From assembly GCA_036867785.1 (NCBI GenBank), contig CP145419.1:248001-312000 (forward strand): 64,000 bases of DNA. The letters run 5' to 3'. A program made the translations under genes and the position numbers. Below, piece by piece: positions 31,433-40,913 of this stretch (its first letter is position 1; every line of letters starts with the position of its first letter). The notes under the pieces are model-generated. The model did no database searches and was not told where the DNA came from. It saw only the letters and a list, made by a program, of their open reading frames with translations. Origin of the DNA: Plasmodiophora brassicae (taxonomy: Eukaryota; Endomyxa: Phytomyxea; Phytomyxea; Plasmodiophorida).

Positions 31433-34409
31433 TTATTGACGTCGGCCCAGACGCGCGGCCAGCGCCTGGAAGCCGTCGTCGAGATCGCCGATCGCCCGTC
31501 GCATGTCCTGCAGGACCTGGCGGATCTCGGCCATCTCTTCCGACGGGCTCGCGCGCCGCTGGCCGCCGCCCAGCAGCAACCAGAACAGCGCCACGAGGCA
31601 TACGGCCAGGCAGAACGTCGACAGCGTCTACCAGCCAGCCTGAGGTTCGGCGCGTCGGCCCGGCCCACCCGCTTCCGTACCTGGAAGTGTCGATGCGACC
31701 TGTACTGCAGCGGGACCGCATCGGCCGATCGTTGCGGGGCGGCGGCCGCCTTCGCCGTTACGGCTCCCGTCTGCGTCGGCATCGGCCACTGTGCCGGGTC
31801 CAGCTCGAGGCCCTCGCCGACAACGTCCTGCAGCAGCGCGTACGACTCCTGCGCCTCCCGGACGACGTTCTTCTGGATCGTGCTCCGCAGCAGCGTGCGC
31901 TTCAGGAAGACGGCCTCGACGGCGACCACGATCTCGGTCCGCGATTCTGCTGGCGTCGGTCAGCGCCGCCGCGAGAACGCGCGCGCGCACACGTCGGGAA
32001 CGTACCCGCCGTCGGGATCAGGTCGATCTGCGTGCTGACCGTGAAGCAGTCCGCGTAGGGGATGCCCGACGCGCGCGTCTCGATCAGGTAGGCCGCCCTG
32101 CCAGTGGATTCATCGCAGAGCGCGTACCTGCACGACGGGTTAGCACAGCGACGGCCGGCCGGGCGCGACCAACCCCGACCGATGTTCCGCCTCGAGGCGC
32201 GCCGAATCGGCGCCGAACGCAGCGAATGCCGCTGACAAGGGTCGGCGGCTCGTCACCGTCCGCTTCAGGAACCCACTGGACAGATCTGCGACCGCGGGCC
32301 ATCAGTTCTCTGGCGATTCGCCGGCAACCCTAGGCCGAACCATGCTGCCAGGCGCCGACGACCACGTCGAGGTGCCCGTCGCGATCGTGGAACTTGCGCC
32401 AGGTGTCCTCGCTTCGTAGCAGGGAGCGCACCGCCCCGACCGGGCTGCTGACGACGACGGTGCGGATCGTGACGCAGTCGGGGCCGCGATCGGCGATCGG
32501 GACGCAGGCGTGCACCGGCGTTCGAACCGGGTCCGATGGCACGTTCAGGGACGACAGCAACGGGCGGACAACGGGTACCGGCGTCGTCGCCCGACTCGCG
32601 TCGCGATACGGTGTTCGAGGCGGGGACAGGAGGGCGACCGCGATCGCGCTCTGGATGCGCCACAGCTCGTGGATCGATGCGAACGCCTGCGGCCGTTAGG
32701 TGGTCCACCAGTCAACTAGGGGTGGGGACCGGGAGGGGGTTGACCTGGTCGAAGTAGATGAAGTTGGTGAAGACGCGCGTGCCTTCGGAATCGACAACGC
32801 GCAGGGCGCTGGGCAGCATCAGGCCCGGTTTCTCCTTCTCGACGCCCAGCAGCGATGTGAACGCCATCCGAACCGGCTTCTTCAGCAGCAGCGGGGACGT
32901 GAACACGAGGAACGACCTGCCATCGACTCAGACGGCGCGGTCAGGTCTTCCCGTTGCCGAATACGGTCCTGACCGGGTGACGGCCAGCCTGCCGTGGATT
33001 GGGAACCCCTTCTTGAGCAGCGCGCACGAGTAGGACGAGATCGGGGCTTCCTCGCTGCTTGCGGCGCCGTCCACGTTGAGCACGGCGCAGGGATCCGAAT
33101 CGTCCTTCTGCTTGACACCAGTGCCCGCCTGACCAAACAATGCTTCCAGCGGCCCGACCCATCTCGTCGTGCGCCGCCCCTACCGATTCTTCACGATGCG
33201 CGATTCCGCTCTGGTCAGCGTCCTCATCGACGTCAGCCTCAATTGGCAGACCCGGTTTCGATTCGGGCTGGTCGACCGCATTGATGGCAGACGCACTGGT
33301 GTTCACCAGTGCTAGTCTGGCCTGTACGACGTCTCAGTGTCTGGGACGATATATCGATCCCTGAGTGATACCTCTGCGAACCGAATCAGCGCGTCCTCAA
33401 CGGACGAGAGCCGCTGCGAGTGCAACGACCTGGCTGTACCAACGAGTGCCAGGGCAGCAGGCATGTCGGTAGGGTCGGTGGACGACTGCAGGTGCAACGC
33501 GCTGTGGAACGCCTTTCGTGACCAGGCGTCAGTGGAGGTCTGTGCCCACAGCGCATCGTTGACCTCGACCTGATTCTCGTTGTCGGTGATGTCAGTGTGG
33601 CACGAGACGATGTCGTGGCAGTCGGCCGTGATGCAGGCCGACAACGACTCGTGGCCTTCCGCCAGGCGCGTCAGAAGCTTGGCCATCGAGTTGACACTGA
33701 CCTGTCGTCCGCTGGCGTTAGCAACGTGATTGCCGACGGAAGCGTAACGCGACGCGTACATCAGATGTGCCCAGGCAGGGATCCTGCGCTCCCCTCCACA
33801 ACGCAGCAGACAGCTTACTGTCGGCAACGGCCAGCTCCCGCATGACACTGCTTATCGCGACGGTCAGCGCTCGTCCCGACCTAACCTGCGAATGGATGGC
33901 ACATTTGCGACGATCCGCAGTCATCATGTATGGCGAGAGCGTACCAGCTCGCTACCCAGTCGATATGCATCGCATGGCGCGTTGCACGATTCGTCGTCTG
34001 AGGCGCTTTGCCTGAGCAGGGCAGTTAGACGTTTGACGTCCTCCTGGGAGCGACACACCGCCCGACCCGCCCATCATTGTCTTGATCGAACCGTGGAAGT
34101 TTGCGATCTCAGCGATATGTTGCTGGATTTGCAGCCGGAACAATGAGCAAAGTCTAATCATCATCGTCGTCGGGTGCCCATCCCGCTCCCTGTTCAAGGC
34201 AATCCATCAGGAGGCACTCGTCAATGTCCCGTATCGCCTCCAAACCCCGACAAGGTTTGAACAGAACTCGCCATGGAAGACTGGCCGGAGGCGCACTTGC
34301 CAATGAACTCTTTAACGGCTTCTAGATGGGTCGAGGTGCTCTCACCTCGTTTGGAAGCCTTTTCAAGCGCGTTTGCGTATTTCTGTAGTGCAGCCGACAA
34401 GCGCGACAT
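31433..34409 (-). CDS. BAR-GRAM-VASt membrane protein, Lam1/Lam3 (Aster/GRAMD1)-like sterol transporter
   Basis: Likely an ER-anchored sterol carrier at plasma-membrane contacts. The N-terminal part (34409 to about 33380) is helical and BAR-like, for example LSAALQKYANALEKASKRGE and LRFAEARL-type helices. A GRAM domain follows with YSCALLKKGFPIHGRLAV, VFTSPLLLKKPVRMAFTSLL and VFTNFIYFDQAF. The VASt domain has EDTWRKFHDRDG, ASGIPYADCFTVSTQIDL and FLKRTLLRSTIQKNVVREA. The C-terminal anchor is TFCLAVCLVALFWLLLGGG. Introns that restore these motifs include about 33316-33365 and others of 52-59 nt. Architecture matches fungal Lam1/Ysp1 and Lam3/Sip3 (BAR, PH, GRAM, VASt, TM), though I see no PH domain. 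The BAR exons are only partly resolved. The stop overlaps an AATAAA poly(A)-type signal. Confidence 0.82.
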
Positions 34410-34887
34410 TAACCTGGCGGAATGTCAACCGGTAGCGTCAGACAAATCGTTCGGCCGGTAATCTACCCGACAACGGTCGGCAGAGCACGGCTGTCAGGCG
34501 TCGCATCGGCAACGCTCGGCTCCATTCGCCTGGCGCAGGTCAGATCGCCAGATGACCAGAACCCTTAGCAAACGTCACGCAAGACTCTGTGACGACTATT
34601 CGGGAACGCCTTGCGCTGTTGCTCTGCCTCTGGCACCCGAATGAGCCAGTCCAGTGTGAGGAATGTATCTTGTTCTGGTCATCGCTTGTGTGGTGCCGGA
34701 TTTCGTCTGCAAATACAATGCAAGAAAGACGCGGTCGGTGGGGAACGGCATCGGGGCACGACAACGGCTTCGTTGATGCCATACATACACGTATTCGTGC
34801 ACCTAGCTTGCAGTACAGTATGGTACGGCGAACGAAAGGCAAACCTCTTTACTCCAAACAAATCCAAACGGCTAAGCGTGTAGGTGG
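34410..34887. other. Gap between the nucleoside-hydrolase-like gene and the sterol-transfer gene
   Basis: Lies downstream of one minus-strand gene and upstream of the next. It holds only short frames without motifs. A further 5' exon of the BAR-domain gene could lie here, because the proposed start at 34407-34409 has no strong support. Confidence 0.3.
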
Positions 34888-36099
34888 TCAAAGCAGACTC
34901 TGAAGGGCGTTGGTAACGATCATCAGATAGGACGTATCATCATCCTTGGAGAGCTTCTCGCCGAGGCCGACCGTGAACGCCGTGCTCGTCGTGTCGTTCT
35001 CAGCACGAGGTTCAAACAGACTATATCCGGAAAGGGCCCCCGTGCCGACAGCAAATTTAACGGGCTTGATCTCGGTCTGCGGCGGAAAGTAATTGCCGAC
35101 GTAAAGCGCGACGAGAGGGTCGGCGAACACGAACTGCGAGTCGAGGCCGCCAAGGACAACGCTGGTTACGACTTTGGCGTGGCGCAGGAGATTGGCGACC
35201 TTGGCGTCGACGTCGTCAATCGAGCGGTCCACAAACTCCCACACGGTATCACGTGCCTTGTCAAGGTCGCCCCTGAGCAGATATGAGTTGAGAGTGCGCA
35301 GATCGTCTTGGCTGGCACCGAGCTCATTGACGGCCACACGTTCGACATCGAGCAGGCAGCTGTCCATGATTGACTTGTTCCAGTCGACCATGAGGCCGCG
35401 GATCAGGTTGAGCTGGGGGCTTTGCTCGCACAGACGATCGAATTCGACCCAGAAGCAAGGGGCGGTGAGATTCCCGCAGGAATTCGTCTTACCGAGAACC
35501 GGGTACGTCTCAAACAGCGTATGAGTTTTGAACGCCGTGTTCACGAAGGCGGCAACGACGTCCGAAGTGGCAACCTGGTACAAGCAGCGCACGTTGAACC
35601 CCAAGTACGAGTATGCGTCGACGCTGCGGAAGATGCTGTTGTCGGACTGCCAGATGCGGAACAGCTCAGACATAACCTTGGCGCTGATGATGCGCACGTC
35701 ATCGCCTTGACGTTGCGCGTCCTTGATTATCGCAGGTACGCGTTCGTCCGCCACGCCGTATTCATTTAGATTGATGCGGTCCGTCGTTCTGAGGCGTTCG
35801 GCTGCTCCCTCTGCAACGAACACGTTTTCTGACGTGTCGCCGCGAACGATTTCGATGGACGCCACCTGCTGCGGGAAGAAGGTTCGGATCCACAGACGAG
35901 CGCGGGCGACTTTCATCTCCATCTGCGGGCCGGCACCAACGACCATAGCAGATGGGACAATACGAGCGCGGGCCAAGACCAGCACCATCCAGGCATCATC
36001 CGGCTCCAGGTCGGTGAAGACAATCCACTTGTCGTCAGCCGCAACCAGCGCGACGGCTGCCAGCAGCAACGTCAACCCAATCGCGAGCAACGACGCCAT
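34888..36099 (-). CDS. Secreted nucleoside-hydrolase-like protein, intronless
   Basis: A 403-residue single-exon gene. The signal peptide is MASLLAIGLTLLLAAVALVA. Straight after it comes WIVFTDLEPDDAWMVLVLAR, resembling the calcium-binding DxDxxxDD loop at the start of inosine-uridine nucleoside hydrolases. Near the C-terminus FADPLVALYVGNYF resembles the family's DPLA block. If so, it would cleave ribonucleosides to base and ribose outside the cell or in a vacuole. The first motif Asp is spaced as D-L-E-P-D-D, so the metal site may be altered and activity is unproven. It has no intron although its neighbours average five or more, which hints at transfer from bacteria or at retroposition. A start 24 bases upstream is possible. 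Confidence 0.65.
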   Translation of the reverse strand: MASLLAIGLTLLLAAVALVAADDKWIVFTDLEPDDAWMVLVLARARIVPSAMVVGAGPQMEMKVARARLWIRTFFPQQVASIEIVRGDTSENVFVAEGAAERLRTTDRINLNEYGVADERVPAIIKDAQRQGDDVRIISAKVMSELFRIWQSDNSIFRSVDAYSYLGFNVRCLYQVATSDVVAAFVNTAFKTHTLFETYPVLGKTNSCGNLTAPCFWVEFDRLCEQSPQLNLIRGLMVDWNKSIMDSCLLDVERVAVNELGASQDDLRTLNSYLLRGDLDKARDTVWEFVDRSIDDVDAKVANLLRHAKVVTSVVLGGLDSQFVFADPLVALYVGNYFPPQTEIKPVKFAVGTGALSGYSLFEPRAENDTTSTAFTVGLGEKLSKDDDTSYLMIVTNALQSLL

Positions 36100-36530
36100 C
36101 CTGTACAGTGTACAGGTTCCCAACTATAAAATAATGCCAGTCCGCAGTCCGGACGGGCGCAGGGCACCCAGGCGGCGGCGGCGTGTGCGCCGGCTTGTGT
36201 TTAGGGGGCGCGCGGCCTCTGCCCACGCACCGTACGCGCGCACTGCGTCTCGTTACCGACGTCATCACATACGCCACCGGCCGCTGGTGTGGCGATGTTG
36301 GGTCTTCCGTATTCGATTTCTGTCGAGAGTAAATCCCTCACATTCAAGCTCGCTGCCGAGCAATGCAAACCGTTTTCGAGGGTACGTTGGTCGCGCCGTA
36401 GTCCAGCAAGTGTTACGATGCCTAGCAAAGTCATAATCATTTGGCGTTCTGCACTGGTTAAGATGGGCCTCCACCGGGAAATGCATGGGTGTATAGTGTC
36501 GCTGACGAGTACTTGGTCGTGGGGTTTCCC
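36100..36530. other. Intergenic region with a TATA-like sequence
   Basis: This is upstream of the nucleoside-hydrolase-like gene and downstream of the SKP1-RING gene. TATAAAATA lies at 36126-36134 on the plus strand, and reads TATTTTATA on the minus strand 27 bases before the proposed ATG. Too close for a normal TATA box unless the start is further in. The rest shows nothing I can name. Confidence 0.25.
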
Positions 36531-37542
36531 TCACGAGCGAGGACTGGCGCAACAGCAGCTGATCATCCAGCGAGGCGTGGCTCGGTACATGTTTTGGCGG
36601 CAGAGCGGGCAGACGATACCTTCTTGTGCCCACGTTTCGATGCAGTTCCTGTGGAAGACGTGCCTGCAAGGCAGGCGCTTGTTTCCACGAAAGCGTTTCA
36701 ACGGGTCCAGGCAGATAATACATATGCTGGAGAACATGAAAAGATATGAGATCAGTACTCTTGCCCACGTTTTGATGCAGTTCCTATGGAAGACGTGCCT
36801 GCAAGACAGACGCTTGTTTCCACGAAAGCGTTTCAACGGGTCCAGACAGGTAATACATATGCTGGAGAATGAAAAGAGGTGAGATCATGAACTTCGAACA
36901 TCATATATGGTACCGTTTGGCGGGGTTGTCGTCTGGGCCGTCATTTTCCATCGTCAGCACCGTCATAGACGGTTGATCTTGTGTAGCTGGCATTGCGGAT
37001 GCGGCCTGTTGCCGGGACAGTGTCAGCGCTTGCAGCTGGGACGTAAGTGCTGCTTGCAGATCAACGTCTTCTTGAGACGCGTCGAGAGCAGAAATGAGCA
37101 GATGCACTTGAAGTTCTTGAGCCGCAGGCAAAAGCAGTTCGGGGTCCATATCTGCTGTAAGATGCACGTTCAGGAGCCATTGTCGAGCGCCGTCAATCTG
37201 TTATAGGGTAGCAATCCAGCATATAAGTAGACGCCAGCGAAAGAGCACAGTCGCTGAAGTACGTACATCATCCACTTCTCTCATGAACTTCGCAATCAGT
37301 CGCACAATCGTAGGGGCGAAATTGTGCAATGCTATGGGAACGTCCTCCTCATGCGCATCTAGATGGTGTGCCAGGACAGGCGAGTGAAAGGCGGCCCGCT
37401 CGTTGCAGATCACATAATAAGACTGCGGCGGAAAAGGACCCGGTTCCAGACGTACAGCGTCGGAGATTCCACTGATAAAGGTTATCAGGAGAACAGCGAC
37501 CACGGCAGGTTGAAGGCGTCTCGCAAGCAGGAACTTGGCCAT
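36531..37542 (-). CDS. Signal-peptide SKP1/BTB-like domain fused to RING-H2
   Basis: The start at 37540-37542 gives a strong signal peptide (RLQPAVVAVLLITFISGISD). A SKP1/BTB-like fold follows: YVICNERAAFHSPVLAHHLD, VPIALHNFAPTIVRLIAKFM, then after a 69-nt intron (37198-37266) WLLNVHLTADMDPELLLPAA. A second intron, 36862-36913 (52 nt), joins NPAKR to a RING. The complete RING-H2 is C-x2-C (CIIC), CRHVFH, NC and CPLC. Upstream of it lies an in-frame half copy (CITC, CRHVFH, NC, then no CPLC) made by a 135-bp duplication. Using the second acceptor instead (intron 36727-36913) gives a 251-residue protein with one clean RING; using the first gives 296 residues. A ubiquitin-ligase-like role is inference, and how it works with a signal peptide is unknown. 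Confidence 0.6.
36592..36861 (-). repeat. 135-bp in-frame tandem duplication of a splice acceptor and half a RING finger
   Basis: Copy A is 36727-36861 and copy B 36592-36726, offset exactly 135 bp (45 codons). Each begins just after a TTCTCCAG-type acceptor and encodes PLKRFRGNKRLxCRHVFHRN. Identity is about 90% by eye. Length divisible by three keeps both splice forms in frame. Confidence 0.85.
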
Positions 37543-38099
37543 TCTGAAATGCCTGACGGAGCGGGCGTGCGATTGAAGTCCGTCATTCCACGGGCGCCCG
37601 CACTTCACGGGTTGCTCGCAAAAGCTCTGCCAAGCAAACACACTGGCTTCTGGAGGATGCGGGAATGCGGCCGGGGTTTCTGTATCTGAGGTGACAATGC
37701 AAAATGCATCACTTGCAGGAGATATCTGCAATCCATACGTATCTATCGTAATTCTGGCCGCCCCTAACTGAACGCAAGTATGGCCTGTACCCTAGCTAAT
37801 TAAGGCTGTGCCACCAGACGTCGCCGTCCAGACCTCCTGACAGCTCTAGTACATCATGCCGGGACAGACAGGCCGCCACAGATATCAACCAAACCTCCCG
37901 CATCAAGCGGTCCTAAGGTTATACTCGGTGATCGACGTCTGGTGCGGAGGGTGCGCCATGTTCGGTGTCAGTTACGCAATGAGGGGATCGGACGTGGGTG
38001 GCTGGCGCGAAAGGGATAAAAGGGCATACGTGGAAATTCCAGAAATTCCAAACGCAGTATTACAAATGCATGTCAAGCTGCAACATGCCTAAGAGAGGG
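37543..38099. other. Gap upstream of the SKP1-RING gene
   Basis: Contains the presumed promoter of the minus-strand SKP1-RING gene. Short plus-strand frames near 37856-38092 carry no motif. Base composition is less GC-rich than in the gene bodies. Confidence 0.3.
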
Positions 38100-38511
38100 A
38101 GGCATACCGCTTGCTCTCCTTGCTTTGAGAGCTGTCCACAGAATTACCGATATCCAGTACTGATGACGTCGACGCGACGATCCCCTGTCCAATATCCTAA
38201 CCACGAGGATGAACCCGAGCTTGGTCGCCCTTCGCACTGGACAGCAATTGAACTCGAACGACAGGCGCAGCTAAATGATGCTGAAGTTGTCTGCGTCTTC
38301 AGCTGCCCCGTGGTGGGGTACCTAACTACCCAGTCATTACCTACGGCTTCTCGACACTGAATCGGGAAAAAGACGTCGTGGCAAGCCATCGATGCGATCC
38401 GGATTCACGCTGCAATAAGCTATGCCTTCAGGTTACGCCGCCTATATCTTGATCCGCGCGAGTCCTTGACCTGCCCAGTGCACAGTGCCGTCGCGCCTTC
38501 CATTGGTCATT

Positions 38512-38866
38512 TCAATTGTACTTGATGAGCGCTCGACGCTTTGCGAAACAGGCAACAGTGGTTGGACGATACATAATGCTGTGCACTTGTTGTATTGACG
38601 TTAACGACCGGTGCGATTGCCTGCAGTTACCGATCAGACAAGCACGGAATGTTGACTCGGACAGTCTTCTCAGATAATTACGCGTCAAACGGTCGGAACG
38701 GTCCTTGTACGATGTCCAGATTTCAGATAATACCTCGAACAAGATCGCAGACACGACTACGACAGTCGTCGCGAGAACAAATATGTCGACGAACACCGCT
38801 TTAATTTCGGGGCCGTCGGCGTCGTCATGGCGACTTCTTGGGCAAAGCATAAGAATGATAAAACTG
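38512..38866 (-). CDS. Small membrane protein, copy 1 of a tandem pair
   Basis: A minus-strand frame with hydrophobic FVDIFVLATTVVVVSAILFE, then the polar SEIWTSYKDRSDRLTRNYLR and RLSEST. The equivalent frame in the second tandem copy keeps the helix and the YKDRxDRxTRNYLxRL motif through many silent changes (for example TAC/TAT, CGT/CGC, CTG/CTA). No family is recognised. The start and any splicing are unresolved; a stop lies at 38512. Confidence 0.4.
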
Positions 38867-38869
38867 ACC

Positions 38870-38920
38870 AGATGTTGTGCTTGAGACCTGGGCAACGCAG
38901 GTCTCAAGCACAACATCTGG
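38870..38920. repeat. Perfect 20-bp inverted repeat with an 11-base loop
   Basis: The left arm (38870-38889) and right arm (38901-38920) are exact reverse complements over 20 bases, with the loop at 38890-38900. It sits at the junction of the two tandem copies and interrupts neither copy's conserved part. The far end of copy 2 has a diverged, one-sided version of the left arm. Confidence 0.9.
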
Positions 38921-39495
38921 TACCGCTTGCTCTCCTTGCTTCGAGAACTGTCCACAGAATTACCTCCTGTTCCACTGCCGTCGACGCGACGACCTGTTAT
39001 ATATCCTAACCATGAGGATGAACCCGAGCTTGGTCACCCTTCTCACTGGACCACAATTGACCTCGATTGACCTGCGCAGCTGATGGATACAGAAGCGCTT
39101 CTGCGTCTTCAGCTGCGCCGTGGTGGGGTGAACCATGAGGATGAACCCGAGCTTGGTCACCCTTCTCACTGGACCACAATTGATCACCTCGATTGACAGG
39201 TGCACCCGAAGGATACAGAAGCGCTTGTATGTCTTCAGCTGCGCCGTGTTGGGGTACCTACTCAGTCATTACCTATAGCTTCTCGACATAGATCGGGAGA
39301 AAGACGCCGTGGCACACGCTGCATTAAGAAGCTTTGCCGTCAGATTACGCCGATACCCTGATCCGCGCGAGTCCTTCATGACCTGCCAAATGCCCTCACG
39401 CCTTCCATTGGTCATTTCCGTTCTACTGGGGAGTGTTTCGACGCGTTGCGAAACAGGCAATAGTGGTTGGGCGATACATCACGGTTCTATTGAGT

Positions 39496-39771
39496 TTAAC
39501 GACCGAGGCGGTTGCCTGCAGTTATTGATCTGATCAGCACAGAATGTGACTCGTATAGTCTGCTCAGATAATTACGCGTCGCGCGGTCGGTACGGTCCTT
39601 ATACGATTGCCAGGTATCGCATAGTATCTCGAACATGTTGACGGACACGACTACGACGGTCGATGAGAGTACAAACACGTTGACGAGCACCTTCGCGACC
39701 GTCGACGTCGACGTCGACGTCGAGGCGACTTCTTCGGCAAAGCACAGGAAGGATAAAACTTGACAAATGCT
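39496..39771 (-). CDS. Small membrane protein, copy 2 of a tandem pair
   Basis: Counterpart of the 38.5-38.9 kb frame. It reads VLVNVFVLSSTVVVVSVNMF, then EILCDTWQSYKDRTDRATRN and YLSRLYES, to a stop at 39496. A Thr/Ser repeat from a GACGTC run precedes the helix. The conserved motif and silent-site divergence from copy 1 are the reason to call it. The N-terminus is not resolved. Confidence 0.4.
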   Translation of the reverse strand, partial: SICQVLSFLCFAEEVASTSTSTSTVAKVLVNVFVLSSTVVVVSVNMFEILCDTWQSYKDRTDRATRNYLSRLYESHSVLIRSITAGNRLGR

Positions 39772-39916
39772 GTACCTGAGGCCTGTACGTGTTTCGATGA
39801 TCTACAACGGTATGTCAGCACGCGCTGGATGGGTTGAAGACAATGTCGCTCTACCCCCAACACCGCAAACACCACAGCGGCGGATAGGTAATAACGGCTC
39901 CAGAAGATGTTCTCCG

Positions 39917-40198
39917 TCAGCGGCCGGGCCTGACTCTTTCGACGTTAGCATCAGGACCAGGGCTACCACGGTATGTCGGTCGTCTGACCTGCACGACGGT
40001 GCCATCGCCGTCCAATGCCGCCCCGATGGCCCAGATCGCCATAACGAGGGCGACGCCGCCCGACAGCAGTTTCATCACCGCGTCCATCCCCCAAATGTCG
40101 AAACAGGAAAAGGTTCCGCTCTGCACATATTCCCACCCTGCACTGGCCCTGGACAGAGCGTGTCGCGCGATCCTCTGCAGCACACGGGCTACCGCCAT
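39917..40198 (-). CDS. Small single-membrane-span protein, possibly mitochondrial
   Basis: The ATG at 40196-40198 gives MAVARVLQRIARHALSRASA, an Arg-rich amphipathic start like a mitochondrial presequence. A short loop and one helix follow (AVMKLLSGGVALVMAIWAIG), then a polar tail. Size (about 93 residues) and shape fit small respiratory-chain or import subunits, but no family motif is visible. A donor-like GTAGCC near 39965 means the last residues may come from another exon. Confidence 0.4.
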   Translation of the reverse strand: MAVARVLQRIARHALSRASAGWEYVQSGTFSCFDIWGMDAVMKLLSGGVALVMAIWAIGAALDGDGTVVQVRRPTYRGSPGPDANVERVRPGR

Positions 40199-40619
40199 GT
40201 AACGGCGGCACCGCATTCCGACGGACCGAATTTCGTTGAATTGGCCGGCGGTTCGCCTCGCTACCGAGGTTGGGACCTGTTTGACAAAAATCGGCGGTCG
40301 GTATCATGCACACGGGCCTGTTTGCGATGAAGCACCTTTCCGACGTCATCAACGTCGCGCACCCGCGACGTCTTCATGGGGAGTTAAAGAGGTAAGAATA
40401 CACTTAGTTAAAACTATTGCGACATAGTAACGTACTTCGTTTTGAAAATCTATACAGAGAAAGAAATCCAATTGTTGATCCAGTAGCTTTCGAAGTATGT
40501 ATTGAGACCTTAGTTTGTCTTTTTAGGGGTGCTAGAGTCGCGATCACGATCCTGCCGACAGTGATGAGCGTCTGAGGAACGGTTGGGAACAATCGACGCC
40601 AAAATCCTGTTCAAGAATG
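40199..40619. other. Gap with relatively AT-rich sequence
   Basis: Between two minus-strand genes. The part around 40380-40600 is noticeably more AT-rich than its surroundings. I see no coding motif, RNA gene or repeat in it. Confidence 0.3.
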
Positions 40620-40913
40620 TCACCAAGCCGCCTGGTAGAATTCAGCCTGTAAGGTACTGAAACTGGCTGCATACCGGACCGTACCTTCAGCGGGTGCGGT
40701 CTGACGATACATCTGCCATGCACTCAACGCGTCCGCGCTCAAGGCTTTAGCTCGGTTGTAGTCCTCCAACAGTGCCGGAAGGTTGGGATCGTTGCGGTCA
40801 GCCACGCACGCGTTCATGTAGGCTTGCTCACGGGCACACGCCTCGTCCATGCACTGAACGTAGTGCTCCCTCAGCTCGTTGTCGACATCGTGATGCAGCG
40901 GGAGAGACATCAA
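40620..40913 (-). CDS. Hypothetical 97-residue helical protein
   Basis: A single-exon frame beginning MMSLPLHHDVDNELREHYVQ and continuing CMDEACAREQAYMNACVADR, LPALLEDYNRAKALSADALS and AWQMYRQTAP. Nearly all helical, acidic and with three cysteines close together (CMDEAC and NAC). The spacing does not match the twin CX9C import motif. No signal or membrane segment. Family unknown. Confidence 0.45.
   Translation of the reverse strand: MMSLPLHHDVDNELREHYVQCMDEACAREQAYMNACVADRNDPNLPALLEDYNRAKALSADALSAWQMYRQTAPAEGTVRYAASFSTLQAEFYQAAW

Larger units (their letters stand above)
38100..39765. repeat. Diverged direct tandem duplication (about 0.77 and 0.85 kb)
   Basis: Copy 1 is about 38100-38865 and copy 2 about 38922-39765, in the same orientation and roughly 80% identical by eye. 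Both carry a plus-strand segment encoding YPNHEDEPELGxPSHWT and, further right, a minus-strand segment encoding a hydrophobic helix then YKDRxDRxTRNYLxRLxES. In copy 2 the first segment is itself duplicated (about 39006-39129 and 39130-39288). Many differences between copies in the minus-strand frame are silent, which suggests it has been under selection. Confidence 0.8.

Noticed and set aside
36126-36134. TATAAAATA as a promoter for a plus-strand gene
   Set aside because: No plus-strand gene follows it. Its minus-strand use for the nucleoside-hydrolase-like gene is also too close to the ATG.
38512-39765. The tandem copies as a transposable element
   Set aside because: No terminal repeats, target-site duplication, transposase or reverse-transcriptase motif is visible. 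A segmental duplication explains the data.
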